From Lumbricus terrestris (taxonomy: Eukaryota; Annelida; Clitellata; Crassiclitellata; Lumbricidae): a DNA stretch of 64,000 nucleotides. Positions 1 through 11,611 of the stretch are shown in pieces. Below the pieces are notes generated by a model. That model saw only the letters and a list, made by a program, of their open reading frames with translations, searched no databases and was not told the DNA's origin. The stretch's first letter is position 1, and every line of letters starts with the position of its first letter. A program made the position numbers and the translations under genes. The stretch lies in NCBI GenBank assembly GCA_949752735.1, contig OX457039.1, positions 30,036,786-30,100,785 of the forward strand, given 5' to 3'.

Positions 1-355
1 TTTGAGAATAGAATTTACGTAGGATATCTTTACGATGTATACACACAATTTTAGACGCCTGTACTGTACAGCTAAACAGTTTTCGATTAATTCCTTAATA
101 CACGATAACCATTGGCGCTATCAAGTTGAAGATCCTTGTGAACCGGTGTCCTGAATAAATCAGATGAATATCTTGAGTATCTTCATACATTGAGAGACAG
201 ACAGGTGATGCAATCAAGAAAATTAAGAAGAATGGTACAAGAGGCAAAGATGTAATTGCTGCAGAGCTACTTTAAGGGAACATTTATTACCGGTATATAT
301 AAAATATAGAGCTATGCAAACCTTTGCTGCAACATGCTTCAACATGAGGAAGAGA

Positions 356-483
356 ATAGAGAAGACTGGGCAATCACCAGCGAAAGGATAGAGAAAACTG
401 GGCAATCACCAGCGAAAGGATAGAGAAAACTGGGCAATCATCTGCGAAAGGATAGAGAAAACTGGGCAATCATCTGCGAAAGG
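356..483. repeat. 4 x 32-bp tandem repeat
   Basis: Four adjacent 32-bp units begin at 356, 388, 420 and 452. Each reads close to atagagaaaactgggcaatc followed by a short variable part and gcgaaagg. Units 1-2 carry 'accagcg' and units 3-4 'atctgcg', so the array probably grew by duplicating a two-unit block or by successive slippage. No coding potential is evident. The flanks (1-355 and 484-747) hold nothing I recognise. Confidence 0.9.
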
Positions 484-747
484 ATTAAGGAAAGATCAGA
501 TACACTAAGAACTTTTGAAGTGTTTTTAGTCCACAGCACATAAGAAAAATGTTTTACCAAAATGATGCAACTTTAGGAGATTGCGATAATGGAGCGTGTG
601 GAGAAGAACTAGCTGGTTTCAAACTCGTAACAAGCACAATTTGTGTGACCTATTCACAATGTGAAACATACAGTACTTGAAAAAATTAAATGAAACTGTT
701 TTCACCATCAACTTACAGACTTCAAACAAGCTTTGGACTGTATATGG

Positions 748-2649
748 CAGCGGTTCTCAACCGGGGGTCCACGGACCCCTGGGGGTCGGCGGCCATCTGC
801 CTGGGGGTCCGCGAGCAAGTCCTGAAAATTACATATTTCTTAGTCAAAAACATAGAAACAGATACATCTTTGTAATTTTTTCAATATTTAGGCCGAACCT
901 TTTCAATGGCGACATGAAACCACCGGTAGGCCTAATAATACGCTGATTAATGACAAATTCATTTGTTTTAGATGGGTCTGTTTGTAGCCTACTCTAGATT
1001 TCGGGAAGCTTTTCAGAGAGTTTCTTAGAAAAAGACCTTAGCCTGTAATTCATTTGAATAAACAACTCATGAGTTTCAACTTTGGCTTACCTGCATGGCT
1101 GGCATTTTTGAATAAACTGAATTCCTCTACGCATGTGATGCAGACAAATCTAATCACCCTTAGTGATAAAGTGTCTGTTTTTACCAAAAAAACTTGATAT
1201 CTGGCGCAAAACGGAGAGTGGTAGATAACTTTGACACATTTGATCAATTGCATGAATTCACAAAAAATAAGGAAATGCTCGGATCAATCAACCAAAATTT
1301 GTTAATTTAATTTTCGGTCAATCATAGATGGATCAGTTCAACTTCTAATTCGGTAATTTGAACGTTCACAGTTTTTCGTTGACTTCCAGTCAGTTTCTTG
1401 CAAACTTTGATTCGTGGAATTTACCAACATCGGAATTGAACCAAATCATTGAAGTGACTATTAAAAATGGCATAAGGCCTACATTGAAGATGTACGTTGC
1501 ATCCATAGTTGTAAAAAACGTTTTTTTCGTTTTTTATTCTCTCCCAAAAAACGTCGTTTTTTTCGTTTTTTATTTTTACCATCGTTTTTTATCGTTTTTT
1601 TCGATTTTTATGTAACTTTATTTAATTATTTACTGTCTAATATTATTTTCCTTAATTTAATTTTTGTCTGATATTCCATACGTTTTCACCGTACTCTCAA
1701 GGATGCAGTTAACTATAGGGTCTTTATGTAATTGTTTAAGTCATAATTTTGAGACATACATGTAGTAGATCCCTACAAGAAATGAAATTTCTAAGAGTTA
1801 TTTTGATATAAAATTCTTGGGCATAATTAGTAATATTTATAAGTAGCAATTTTAAGCACAAAATAATTTAGGCCCTACAATATATAATTTAGTAAACATC
1901 TGTGGTTTTTGCCTCTGGTTAGATTTTAATTGTGTTATGTCGATCAGCATAAACTTATAATGTGGACTTAAGGCCTATGTCTACAATTTAAATTTGAAAA
2001 GATTTCAATACCTTTAATTTGTCCGAATTTCTTATTAAACGAAAGTTATAAGAAAAAATAAGTGTGGTAGAATAATGTTACTTATACCAATTCTTTTGGC
2101 CTAATAATAAAGTTGTGTTATTTGCAGTTTCTTAATAAAATTGCATAAGCAATTAAGGTTTGTAAGCTGAAAATGAAATTTCAGATGTAACAAAGGCAAA
2201 TTATTTTCCGTTTCGGTTTTTTTATCGTTTTTTTTATCGTTTTTTATTATTTCGAAAAAAACGACGTTTTTTACCGTTTTTTATTTTCTTTTCATCGTTT
2301 TTTACATCTATGGTTGCATCCATGCAAGAATTAGTTTGATGCATGAGTGTCTCGAGCAGATAAGCTGTGCTCGAATATGCATTATGCATGCCCAAAGCTC
2401 ACATTCAAATAAAATACAGCTTTTTTCTAATAAATTTTATATAATATCATATGCAATATAAAATTTGTACTACAGGAGTGCACTGCATGGGCATATCTAT
2501 ACTATAGTATAGCATACATGTAGGCCTACTATTATATAGGATTATAGAGTCGCACAGTCACGATAATGCGCCAAATTTCGGTGGGGGTCCGTGACCGGGA
2601 CCAAAAATTAAAAAGGGGTCCGTGAGTGTGAAAAGGTTGAGAACCGCTG
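748..2649. mobile_element. hAT DNA transposon remnant (outer of a nested pair)
   Basis: The ends are inverted copies of CAGCGGTTCTCAACC (748-762 and, reversed, 2635-2649), a typical hAT/Charlie-like terminus. The element is flanked by a perfect 8-bp target duplication GTATATGG at 740-747 and 2650-2657, the hAT signature. G-rich subterminal 'ggggtccacggacccc'-type sequence lies just inside both ends. No transposase reading frame survives, so it is non-autonomous or decayed. It is interrupted by a second hAT at 1504-2312; without that insertion it would be about 1.1 kb. Confidence 0.9.
1504..2312. mobile_element. hAT-type MITE nested inside the 748-2649 element
   Basis: Near-identical inverted ends read CATAGTTGTAAAAAACG (left) and, reversed, CATAGATGTAAAAAACG (right). 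The perfect 8-bp target duplication GTTGCATC lies at 1496-1503 and 2313-2320. Inside both ends are runs of the form cgttttttatcgtttttt (about 1518-1611 and 2216-2308), which are long inverted subterminal repeats. The AT-rich core shows no coding sequence. Being nested, it is younger than the outer element. Confidence 0.9.
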
Positions 2650-2821
2650 GTATATGGCATGATGGAATGTGGACAGTGATGCAAAGTGAGGAATACTGCT
2701 AAAACTTAGAAGCAAGAGAAACTTGTCAAGTTAGTATAAAAGATGCTGGAGTAATATTTTGTCCAGACAAAAACAGAGGAGAAGATGGCAACAGTGAGTC
2801 ATGGTCAGACTAAACATATAT

Positions 2822-3030
2822 GTGGGGCGCGGTGGTGTAGTGGGTACGTTCGTCGCCTTGCAGCCAAGGTGTTGCAGGTTCGAATCCACCTCAAGTTGCC
2901 GCGTAGGGACCTTGGGCAAGTCCTTCACTCGCAATTGCTCAGCACTTCGGTGTAAAACTCTGATGCAGTGTCCGCTCTGTAGTCGAGAGCACCTCTGAAT
3001 AGGGAACTTGAAGGACCACTATATAACAAG
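2822..3030 (+). repeat. tRNA-derived SINE, copy 1
   Basis: The 5' part resembles a tRNA promoter: an A-box-like GTGGTGTAGTGGGTACG and a B box GGTTCGAATCC about 40 bases downstream. The body runs through 'gaccttgggcaagtccttcactcgcaattgctcag' type sequence to 'gagcacctctgaatag' and the tail 'actatataacaag'. Related copies lie at 28755-28965 (+), 19902-20083 (-) and 11531-11611 (-, partial). Confidence 0.8.
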
Positions 3031-3838
3031 TGCACATACAAACACATATGTGATATAACGGTCTATTATTTGCTGACAACTTTGATTTTGTAGTTAGAAT
3101 CAGCATAGAACTAGAGGAGCCAGAAAATTAGAGCAGCAAAGAAATAATAGAAAAGAGGCATGGATTATGAGGTGATGTTAAAGCATACTGTTCAATGTGT
3201 AGCAGAATGTTGGCCAATGATTGAAAAGAAGATTGAAAAAGAATCGCTCACAACAGAAATTGGCTTGCTGTGGAGAATCCCACGTATCAAAAGACTGCAA
3301 ACAGATGAGAAATTATGATATATGACGGTCCTTGGATGTGCAGACACTCAGTTATAATATGAAGTTGTGAGGCAAAGGATCCAATGTTTTGGTAATGTGG
3401 ATGAATGTGGAGGGCTGTACTCAAGGGTATACAGCATATACTCACCTTTGGGGAAAAATGGCATTGTATACTCACCTCCAAAAACGAGGTTATACGTGGA
3501 TGTACAGCGTATACTCACCTCACAAAGAGCGTGTGGGTATACACTTGAAAAAATAGTGAAAAAATTGCGATTTATGAAGGAGAAAATCTTAAAAGTTGAG
3601 TGTTTGATGCCGTAAAATTTTGGTGACTAAAAGAGAAAAAAAGTCCTCAGAAATGTTTCGTCCAAAAAAGTTGATTTTTTTCCCGCCGGCAGCGTGTACT
3701 CGTCTCAGAAATTCTGAGTACAACCCTGGTGCAAACTAATCTAATCGCACACAATATGCTACTTGCAAGATTGAAAAGAAAAGAAAACGAAGGTCGATCA
3801 ATGTTAGATTATAAAGCAAAGATATGTGAAAAGTCAGA
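3031..3838. other. non-coding stretch without recognisable features
   Basis: Short overlapping reading frames occur but none resembles a known protein or carries credible splice signals. The segment contains loosely repeated 'gtatactcacctc' motifs (about 3425-3520), a weak local repetition. It probably belongs to the intron upstream of the glypican-like exon at 6243. Confidence 0.5.
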
Positions 3839-5940
3839 TATAGGGCAATTCCACGGAAAATGGACATAGAAGTCCAAAATTTTTTGGGGGAATTTTGTTA
3901 ATATAAAGGTATCATTTTAAAGCTAAGAGACCCTAGTGTTCAAAATAATAATTAGAATCAATAATCTTTGGTGAGATGACCGTCAGCCAGCTTACATTTG
4001 ATGTCGACATGGTCTGCGCAATTCTGTTACAGAAATATTAAAAGGTTTGTTTTTTAAGTAATGGCAACAATTGGTTGATTTTATCAAACAAGCTACATCA
4101 GTTGGATGGAAGTACCACTTGGTAAGTATTTTCAAGTAAAATTTTGAACAATTAATAACAGTTCATTTTTTTGACTTCAGAAGTTTGGGGTGTACTTTTC
4201 AATGTTACGTCAGTGACAAAAAATTAAGACTTTTTAGAATATAACCAAAAGTAGCAAAGCAAAAATTCTGAAAATTTTTAAACTTCTGATGCAACATATT
4301 AGCAATACAACTAAATAGTTGAAATTTTGTTTTAATTTAAGAAAAATGTTTAAACTGTGTCACTGACGTAACATTCATGTTGTCCCTCACGTAACAATAT
4401 ACGTCATTGATAGCAAGAAACTTGTTTAAATTCGGTATATACTAGTAAAAATGCACTTATAAATCTAGTAATTGACATCCTAGCTTCGATTTGAAGTAAG
4501 CCCTCATTATAATCATCATCATCATCCTCCCCTCCTCCTCCTCCTCCTCATCATTATCAGCAATTTTTCATCATCACAGTAAACCAAACTAGTGATTTGC
4601 TTTTGCACACAGGGTGAGACACGCCACAAAAAACTGGGACTGAGCTAACATGAATGCGTCACATGAAGAAGTAGCTAAAGTAAGGTGGCCATCATGCAGA
4701 AGAATGCTGAGTAGCAACAATAATGGCAACTAGTGGGACAAAAACAGAAAGAAATCTACAAAATGTACAATGCATAGCCTGTGTCAACATTATGGTTAGA
4801 ATGTCGTCACCCCAACTGAATCAGATCATGCAGCAACTTCAAGAGTTTCTTATCTGCTCAGTAATATATAGGAAAAGCAGTTATTCGACAAAAGAAAATC
4901 TTTTAAAAGTACTCCAAAGAAAGTTGCTCTCATGAACTTCTTAACAACAAACTTTGGCAAAGCATTGCAGATAAAAAGTACATGAAGATGTATAGGTTAA
5001 TGGACAGAAAGTGATATTGTTTCACATGAGCTGCTGGGAAAGAAGAACTATGCAATATTTATAAAGATGAATGGCACATGTGATAGTGTATAAAATAAAA
5101 CATTGATGATGACACTAATGGGGGCATACGTTCGAGATCAAAAGTCTGCAGTCAATGATTGGAACATGAAAATTTGCTTCATTGAGTCCAAAACATGTTG
5201 TTTCAGTGAGTGTAAAAGATCATAATGTATGTTGCTTCAAGCGTCGGGTTGATTTGAAAAAGTTGCCTTCTACACTACCAGACAGCAATCGAGCTACCGA
5301 TTCAGGCAGTCCATGAGCTGCTATCTTGGAGTGCCAGCTTATGGAAATGCAAAGGCATTTGTGAATCTGAAGTCAATAATGGTAAACAGAAGGGCTTCTT
5401 CACTCTCAGTGAACACATTGCAGTATCCAACAACATTGGATAATTTTTAAAGCATTCCTGCATACTTGTGAACCATGACTAGTAAATTTAATGCAATTAA
5501 TGTTTGTCTTTTCAGAAGCGTTACGTCAGTGACATTTCAATGTTACGTCAGTGACATTTAGGCACCATTGAAATAAATACATAAATGACAGCTGGATAAA
5601 ATTTTTAACTTTCTATGTATGCCACAACCTGTACTAATAATTTTAAAAACATTAATAAAATTTTTGCAGTCATATTTCAGAAGATTGTGATGCGAACTTG
5701 AGTTACAATAATTTTGATGTCAGAATGTGTTACGTCAGTGACGATGCACAAAAACTGTTTTTAAAAATACCCATAAATATTTCCTGCCAAGTATTTTTTG
5801 GCTTTTAAGAAGGATTATATAGTTAAATAATTTGGCATAAATTTTTTGGCAAAGCAGTGATATCATAGTGTGCTAGAATAAAAAACGTTGCCAAATTTTT
5901 CTCTGAATGTTACGTCAGTGACGGTGGAATTGCCCTATAT
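3839..5940. mobile_element. 2.1-kb TIR element with repeated GTTACGTCAGTGAC motif
   Basis: Both ends carry TATAGGGCAATTCCAC in inverted orientation (about 3839-3854 and 5925-5940). The 14-mer GTTACGTCAGTGAC occurs at 4204-4217, 5520-5533, 5542-5555, 5729-5742 and 5909-5922, and inverted at 4359-4372, with a decayed copy near 4386. A short target duplication (TA or AT) is possible but ambiguous because the termini are AT-rich. The core (about 4600-5460) has a 70-codon ORF at 4723-4935 and other fragments that may be decayed transposase; I cannot assign a superfamily. Confidence 0.7.
4509..4560. repeat. (ATC)n/(CCT)n microsatellite
   Basis: An imperfect trinucleotide run, atcatcatcatc changing to cctcctcctcctcctc, lies inside the 3839-5940 element. 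Confidence 0.85.
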
Positions 5941-6046
5941 ATGTAACTAGTACCTTTCTAGACTTGGACTTGACACGAAGACAGCCAGCACTGAATTTTG
6001 ATTAATGGTTTTTTTTACACTTGTCGCGCCAAATAGCTGATCAATG

Positions 6047-6074
6047 CTGCTGCTGCTGCTGCTGATGATGATGA
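6047..6074. repeat. (CTG)n(ATG)n trinucleotide run
   Basis: Six CTG-type triplets are followed by GATGATGATG just upstream of the glypican-like exon. No reading frame through it looks coding. Confidence 0.7.
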
Positions 6075-6242
6075 AGGTTGGTGCTTGCGCTTGCGCTTGC
6101 ACTGACAATTGACACTGCAGACGTGCACCAGAAGTAACTTGCTTCAAGTTTATGATGTCATATAAATGATCTTAATCGCAATTATTCTACTTGTGTGAAT
6201 AACTACTTAGGTACATATTATTTTATGCTGCGTTAATTTTAG

Positions 6243-6523
6243 ATGACTCATCAGAATCAAGCGGAAGTGGAGATGATGATGATGATGAGCTTTCCGGCTC
6301 TGGTGACAACGTTCCCATGCGCGGTGGAGATATTTATTTTTCAACGTCTGTGCGTCCTCACATCAGCAGTCGGACGATGCGGCCATACATGCCTAGTCAG
6401 CCCCCACACACGCCAAGAACAAGAGGGCGCGTGCCAAGCGGAGCACCAGGGTTCTACGAGTTGCCGTGGAGGGTTCCAAGTTACATGGTCTTAGTCCTCG
6501 CGCTTGTACTGAAAAGTATTTAA
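6243..6523 (+). CDS. probable glypican-like proteoglycan, last coding exon (5' part outside window)
   Basis: After a good acceptor (cgttaattttag, AG at 6241-6242) an open frame of 93 codons runs to TAA at 6521-6523. The first two bases complete a codon from an upstream exon that I do not find in the window. The peptide holds two acidic glycosaminoglycan-attachment-like motifs, ESSGSGDDDDDELSGSGD, then a Pro/Arg-rich linker and a hydrophobic C-terminus (SYMVLVLALVL) ending KSI. Paired SGSGD motifs shortly before a hydrophobic tail are the layout of glypicans, where the tail is a GPI-anchor signal. Family assignment rests on this layout only, because the cysteine-rich core is absent here; another GAG-bearing surface proteoglycan is possible. 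The intron upstream is packed with transposons. Confidence 0.45.
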
Positions 6524-7978
6524 ATGTTAAATGTAACAATAATGCTAATATTGCTGCTTTTGGTCATGGCCAGTCAGTGAAATTCCTCAGCACGGCCTTT
6601 TGAGCGCCATGCAAGATGCATTTAAGTGCATTTCTAATTGATTGATGCGTTTGAAAGGTGTTGCCTTTGAACGACAACCGTTTTAGATCTTGGGACTGTA
6701 CGTTTGTTTTATTCCATGGGTTAAACAGGAACGCATTTGGATCCAAGCTCTAGAATTTTTAGTGGACAAAGGTTTGATTTTTTACTTTTTTTATCTGGAA
6801 CACTGTTATTGAGCAGGATGATCAGCGTATACCATTAGTTTAGCGTATGTTGATTACTAGGAAGATTCTTTGTATTCAGTGCAGTTTCAGGAGAAGATGA
6901 AAGTTTTGCATAGATTGGATACAGGAGATGTTGCTTGTTCCTAATTAGCGTTGACCGTACTAGTTTTCAGACGAGTGCAGGTGAGCCGAATGTCTTATCT
7001 TTTAACAGTGAACGGAATTATTTCCTCAGTCACTTTTTAGTACATTGTTTGTCAATGAACGGTTTAGTCATATCAACTCTAAACGAGAAGAAAATTCTTG
7101 GAGCAATTGGTTCGAGTTGAGTAACAATCGTGGTTTTCATGAGTTAAACTATTTGTGAAGAACTGCACGAGTCTATTTCTTAGTAACTGCTAAAATGCAG
7201 GATAAATTTCTCAAATTATCTTATATTGGATTCTAATAGCTTGCTTCTTTCTGCATATTTATCACTGTGATGCCTTAATTACGAGTGCAGAGGCTAATTA
7301 TTGCGAATGATTAATTCTTGGATTTGCATAAATCCTTTTTATACTTCTTAACAAGACATGTACATAGTAAAGACTTAGAATGTCAGTTCAGATGTTGCAT
7401 CTATGTTCAGTTGTCGATTTAACCAGACATTTCTGTCTTGCGCTGGTCACATTCAAAGGTGTCCAGGTGTCCCAAGCCTGTGTTGCTGTTTGGCTGATGC
7501 ATTGTAAGCTTTATAAAACTTTAGTCCATTCCCAGTATTGTCTTTTGAGTTTGAATGCGTTTCGTGTGCCTTCTACTCAGCACCATGCATCACAGAACTC
7601 AATCATAGGTTGCTCATGTCCGGCTGATCTTCTCACACATTTGCTGGACATTTCTATGCCACGGTAATTGTTTGCAAAAATACTGAAGTGTTGAGGCTAC
7701 TTTAATTGATGAAGTGCCCAGTTAGTTGATGTCAGACGCATGTGTTGTATTACAGCCATACTTATTACTTACTTGTGAATGGTGTTTACGTAGAATCTCT
7801 CCCAGCTCACAGCAAGTGAAGAAAGAAAGGCAGACGTAGACTAAGTTGATTAGACCGTATAAATGAGGACATAGCATCACTTGGACTAGCACTAAAGGAA
7901 ACAATGAATTTAACAAACAATGAGGACAATGGAGATCATTATTCATATCTTTCGCTGCCATACAACTGTGTCAGGATC

Positions 7979-8029
<51 letters not shown>
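7979..8029. repeat. (GAT)n microsatellite
   Basis: About 50 bp of nearly perfect GATGATGAT repeat in non-coding sequence downstream of the glypican-like exon. Confidence 0.95.
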
Positions 8030-8030
<1 letters not shown>

Positions 8031-9043
8031 GAATCTGCGAACATTAACATTTAGCATGTGATTGATTACTTTTGCAAGGCAGATAGCTTGCAATTTCTTT
8101 AAACTTTTTGTGATCAGGTGAGAAGACTCTTGATCTTGAATCATGCCAGCAATGCTGAAGTTTTCTCATAATTTTCTTTTCATAACTTCTGAGCAAGTGT
8201 AATTCATAGGCTGAAAGCAGTTCGACAGTAATCAATAATCATGTTTTGCACTTGTTGCACTGAATAGTTTTGTTTTGTTGGCGATGTTGCGGTTCAACTG
8301 ACGTGCTTCTTCGTGTTTGTCTTCTTATCTGTTCTGAGGCATCGAGTGGACTTTTTTTCTTTCCGAACAATTATTACCAGCATGGAAACAATCATGATTT
8401 GTACGAAAACATTGTCTGTGTTTCATGTTTTTATGTTTTCATAGTGTATTCTTATCACAGTTTCTGTGGGAAGTATGTAAATGGTTTAGAAAGTCATCGG
8501 CTACTGCTAGTCTAACAACAGCCAAAGATTGGTCCACATTCGTGTAATTCTGTGTAACCAGATCTTGTGCTGTGCATGTTAGTTGTTGACAGTAACTGAT
8601 GTTACTGCTCCACTTCAAGGTTATTCTATAATTTGTTGGAGCAGGAATCTATTATCATTTTGGTTAATGTTGAGAGGTGCCGGTGTTCTGTTTCAATGTA
8701 ATTTTGTGGGAACTCGTCGTGTGTCTGTTCGAGTACTATTTTTTACCTCACGGATTTGACCTCGGTTTCGTGTCTGCTTTTATTTTCTTAACAACTAAAC
8801 AACGTTTGAAACGCTTTGCATAGGACAGATTCTTTTTGTAATGTCCGTAAACAGTGAACTCTCGCAGAGAAGATTCTCGATGGTTGGATAATAATTATAT
8901 AATTATAGTGTGAATCAATTACAGTAGATGATTTTTTTATTCAAACTGTTACTAAGTACTGGTTAAATTAAATTGTTTAGATGAGCGAGTGACCGAGCAG
9001 CTGAGCTGTTCTTCTATCTTTTAGTTTTGCATTTGCTGTAAAG

Positions 9044-9098
9044 CCTACCGAGTATTTAGACTTGTACATGCCTACCGAGTATTTAGACTTGTACATAG
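9044..9098. repeat. 2 x 27-28-bp direct duplication
   Basis: The segment gcctaccgagtatttagact plus tgtacat occurs twice back to back, starting near 9044 and 9071. It looks like a recent slippage duplication. Confidence 0.85.
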
Positions 9099-9218
9099 CA
9101 ATACGAGTTGTCGCAGTTTATTTCTGTACGAGTTTTGAGGCAACTTTTTAACATGAGATGTAATTCCATCTGCGTTTGCTTTTCATTGTTGTGTAAGAAG
9201 AAGAAGACAAAGGGTAAT

Positions 9219-9410
9219 TATGGGACATGTTAGCCGAATGGTTAGAGCACTTGCCTTGTAATGAGGAGAGTATGGGTTTGAACCTCACCTGGATGGTTAC
9301 TGGGTAGGAGGAACCTTGTTCAAGTCCCCTTTGTTCGCAATTGTTCGTCACCAGAAATTCATATACTAAGTTGTTATAATAAGACGCTTAATGAATATGT
9401 AATAATAAAT
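9219..9410 (+). repeat. second tRNA-like (SINE-type) repeat
   Basis: The head contains TAGCCGAATGGTTAGAGCA (A-box-like) and GGTTTGAACC (B-box variant) about 45 bases apart, as in a tRNA. It continues past the tRNA-sized head to an A/T-rich end with aataataaataaataac. The B box departs from GGTTCGAATCC, so a working tRNA gene is unlikely; a tRNA-derived SINE different from the 2822 family fits better. Confidence 0.5.
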
Positions 9411-10510
9411 AAATAACAGATCGTGTGTTGATCAAGTGTAACAGAAGCAGAATGCAGAGAAGTTGAGAATACTACTATGAGGAGCAAGGGATATGTATCG
9501 AACCAGTAGCATTCTTACATGTTCATTTCTTAGTGGTGTTAGAGGAAGTTTTTTTCATATGAGAACGAACTAATGGCAATAATGAATGCCTATATCCTGT
9601 TCATGTAGTTCAAACTGCAGCTGGTTTGGATCCTAGCAGATTCGAAATATTCCAGAGTTGCTACCTATGACAACGGTTTGTCAGACAACTGAACGTTTTA
9701 TAATAACAGAACTGAATGTTTATAATACCAGAGTAATCCTGCGTATTGTAGTTACGAATCAATCAAGTAGACTACATACATTTTAAATTATTGGATACAT
9801 TTTGAATTAATGGATAAATTTATGAGAAGATTAATTGTATTAATAAGCCTGTAACAAGCCATTTATACCTCTGGAGTATGCATACAGGTTAATTTTTTTA
9901 TTTAAACTAGTGGCTCATGTGAGAATGTAGGTGGCCCCTATCCTCAATCTGTTGGGGTGGTCTGGTATTTTGCATCAAACATATGTCAGATTGTGCCAGT
10001 CTTCTGTGCTACACGATACACAGTAAGCCCTTCACCACTGAATATAAATGTCCCACATTGATCCAACCACTGAATTAAAAAACTTTTAATAAATATTTGA
10101 TTCCAGTTGGTTGAAAAAAGCTGCATTTTGGATGAAACATGTTTTTGCTACTGTGTAATGTAGGCTATTCTCAAGAATATCTTGGGCAAGAAGTTTCAAG
10201 GATGTAAATAATTGAGTTACTATATTGAAGTTTAACATCTGTGGATATATTGATGACTACATCCTGAGTTTTGATGAGAAGGTGGATTATTAGAATTATG
10301 TACAGATGATCAGGTCATTGTAAAAACACTGACGATTCTGTGATGTCTGAACATTTGTACATTATATATAAATATTAAATGAACTATTTGCAAATTCTTT
10401 GACTTGTTGGTTTTGAAAGGCTGGTGTGTATACTCTTGTATAGATCACAACATTAATTCTGTAGTATATTAAATCTAATCTAATGACTTCAAAAGCACCA
10501 TTGATAATGC
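9411..10510. other. intergenic AT-rich sequence
   Basis: I see no exon, RNA gene or delimited mobile element in this 1.1 kb. It ends at the target duplication of the element starting at 10511. Confidence 0.5.
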
Positions 10511-11322
10511 GGTGACAGGACAATTACCCCTGGACAATAACTCCCCCCGCACCCCCCCCGGACAATTAGCCCCTGGACAACTACCCCCGTACCAATTACC
10601 CCCCCCGGACAACTACCCCCCGTGCCAATTACTCCCCTGGACAACTACCCCCGTACCAATTACCCCCCCCAGGACAATTACCCCCCCGTGCCAATAAAGA
10701 AGTCTATGTCGCGTTAAACGCAAGTTAGTGTTAAACGTTCAGGAAAAATATTAAATAAAATCTAATCTAATAACGGTTGTAAGCTGCCTAATAAAATATT
10801 TAAATGTTTATCTTTCCCTCTCTAAGATTTATAAAATGCCATCATGACTAGGTAAGGATAAATTAAGTTGACTGTGTGTATTGCATTGAAATGATTGAAT
10901 GGTCAGCTAAATATTATGCAAGAGCGTACAGGTAACGTATGCATGAGAGCGCCAGAGAAACAGATGCACAGAGAAAGACAGAGAGAGGAACAGAGACGCA
11001 TGGAGTGCTAGAAGGAGGGATGTACGCAGATAGCTGAGAAATAATGGTGTAGCAAGGAGTGTGTATAAGTGTGTACAATAAGTATTGTAGTGAGATAATG
11101 ACTAAAGATGCCTATACAGCAAAGTTACTCAGGATAGGCTTTGGCAGTGCTGAAGGGCTGACAAATAGGAAGACCATGATCATGAGAAGTTCGTTCCCAC
11201 ACGCGTATATGAACAAGCTCACACTGTGCCACGGGGGTAGTTGTCGGGGGGGGGGGGGAATTGTCCTGGGGGTAATTGTCCGGGGGGGGGGGGTAATTGT
11301 CCAGGGGTAATTGCCCTAGAAC
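10511..11322. mobile_element. TIR element with C/G-run minisatellite arms and 9-bp TSD
   Basis: The left arm (about 10511-10696) is an imperfect minisatellite of units like ggacaattacccccc and accaattacccccc. The right arm (about 11232-11322) is the inverted counterpart, ggggggtaattgtccagggg. The 9-bp sequence TGATAATGC flanks both sides (10502-10510, 11323-11331). Long repetitive inverted arms with a 9-bp duplication resemble Mutator-like (MULE) elements, but the outermost bases match imperfectly, so the class is tentative. The core has no transposase. Confidence 0.65.
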
Positions 11323-11530
11323 TGATAATGCATTCTATCAATGGTCATTTTAACTGAAAGCAAAGTAAACATGATAAACTGCTGGCAAATCTAGAGTGTA
11401 TTGACTTGACACAGCATTCGTGAATAAGCTGGTACCATACATGTGCCTAGCTTTGGAATAGCACTTTACAAATTTCGAGATTACAAAAAGGCCCTGGTGA
11501 AACTTTAGGCTGTTTGGCACAAGTTTTGCT

Positions 11531-11611
11531 GAGCAATTGCCCAATGTCCCTACGTGGCAACTTGAGGTGGATTCGAACCTCCGGCTGCAAGGCAACAAAC
11601 ATACCCACTGG
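11531..11611 (-). repeat. tRNA-derived SINE, partial copy
   Basis: Reverse-complement match to the 2822 family, including the B box (ggattcgaacc on the plus strand) and the 'tccctacgtggcaacttgagg' region. It stops abruptly at 11611, where another repeat begins. Confidence 0.75.

Larger units (their letters stand above)
6524..9218 (+). other. probable long 3' UTR or downstream sequence of the 6243-6523 gene
   Basis: About 2.7 kb of AT-rich sequence without a credible coding exon follows the stop codon. It contains a GAT microsatellite (7979-8029) and a direct duplication (9044-9098). I could not fix a cleavage site; AATAAA appears only near 9404, after a tRNA-like repeat. Reading frames of 60-95 codons here show no family resemblance. 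Confidence 0.35.

Noticed and set aside
9219..9300. Possible functional tRNA gene
   Set aside because: B box is GGTTTGAACC and the acceptor arm does not pair convincingly; the repeat continues beyond tRNA length.
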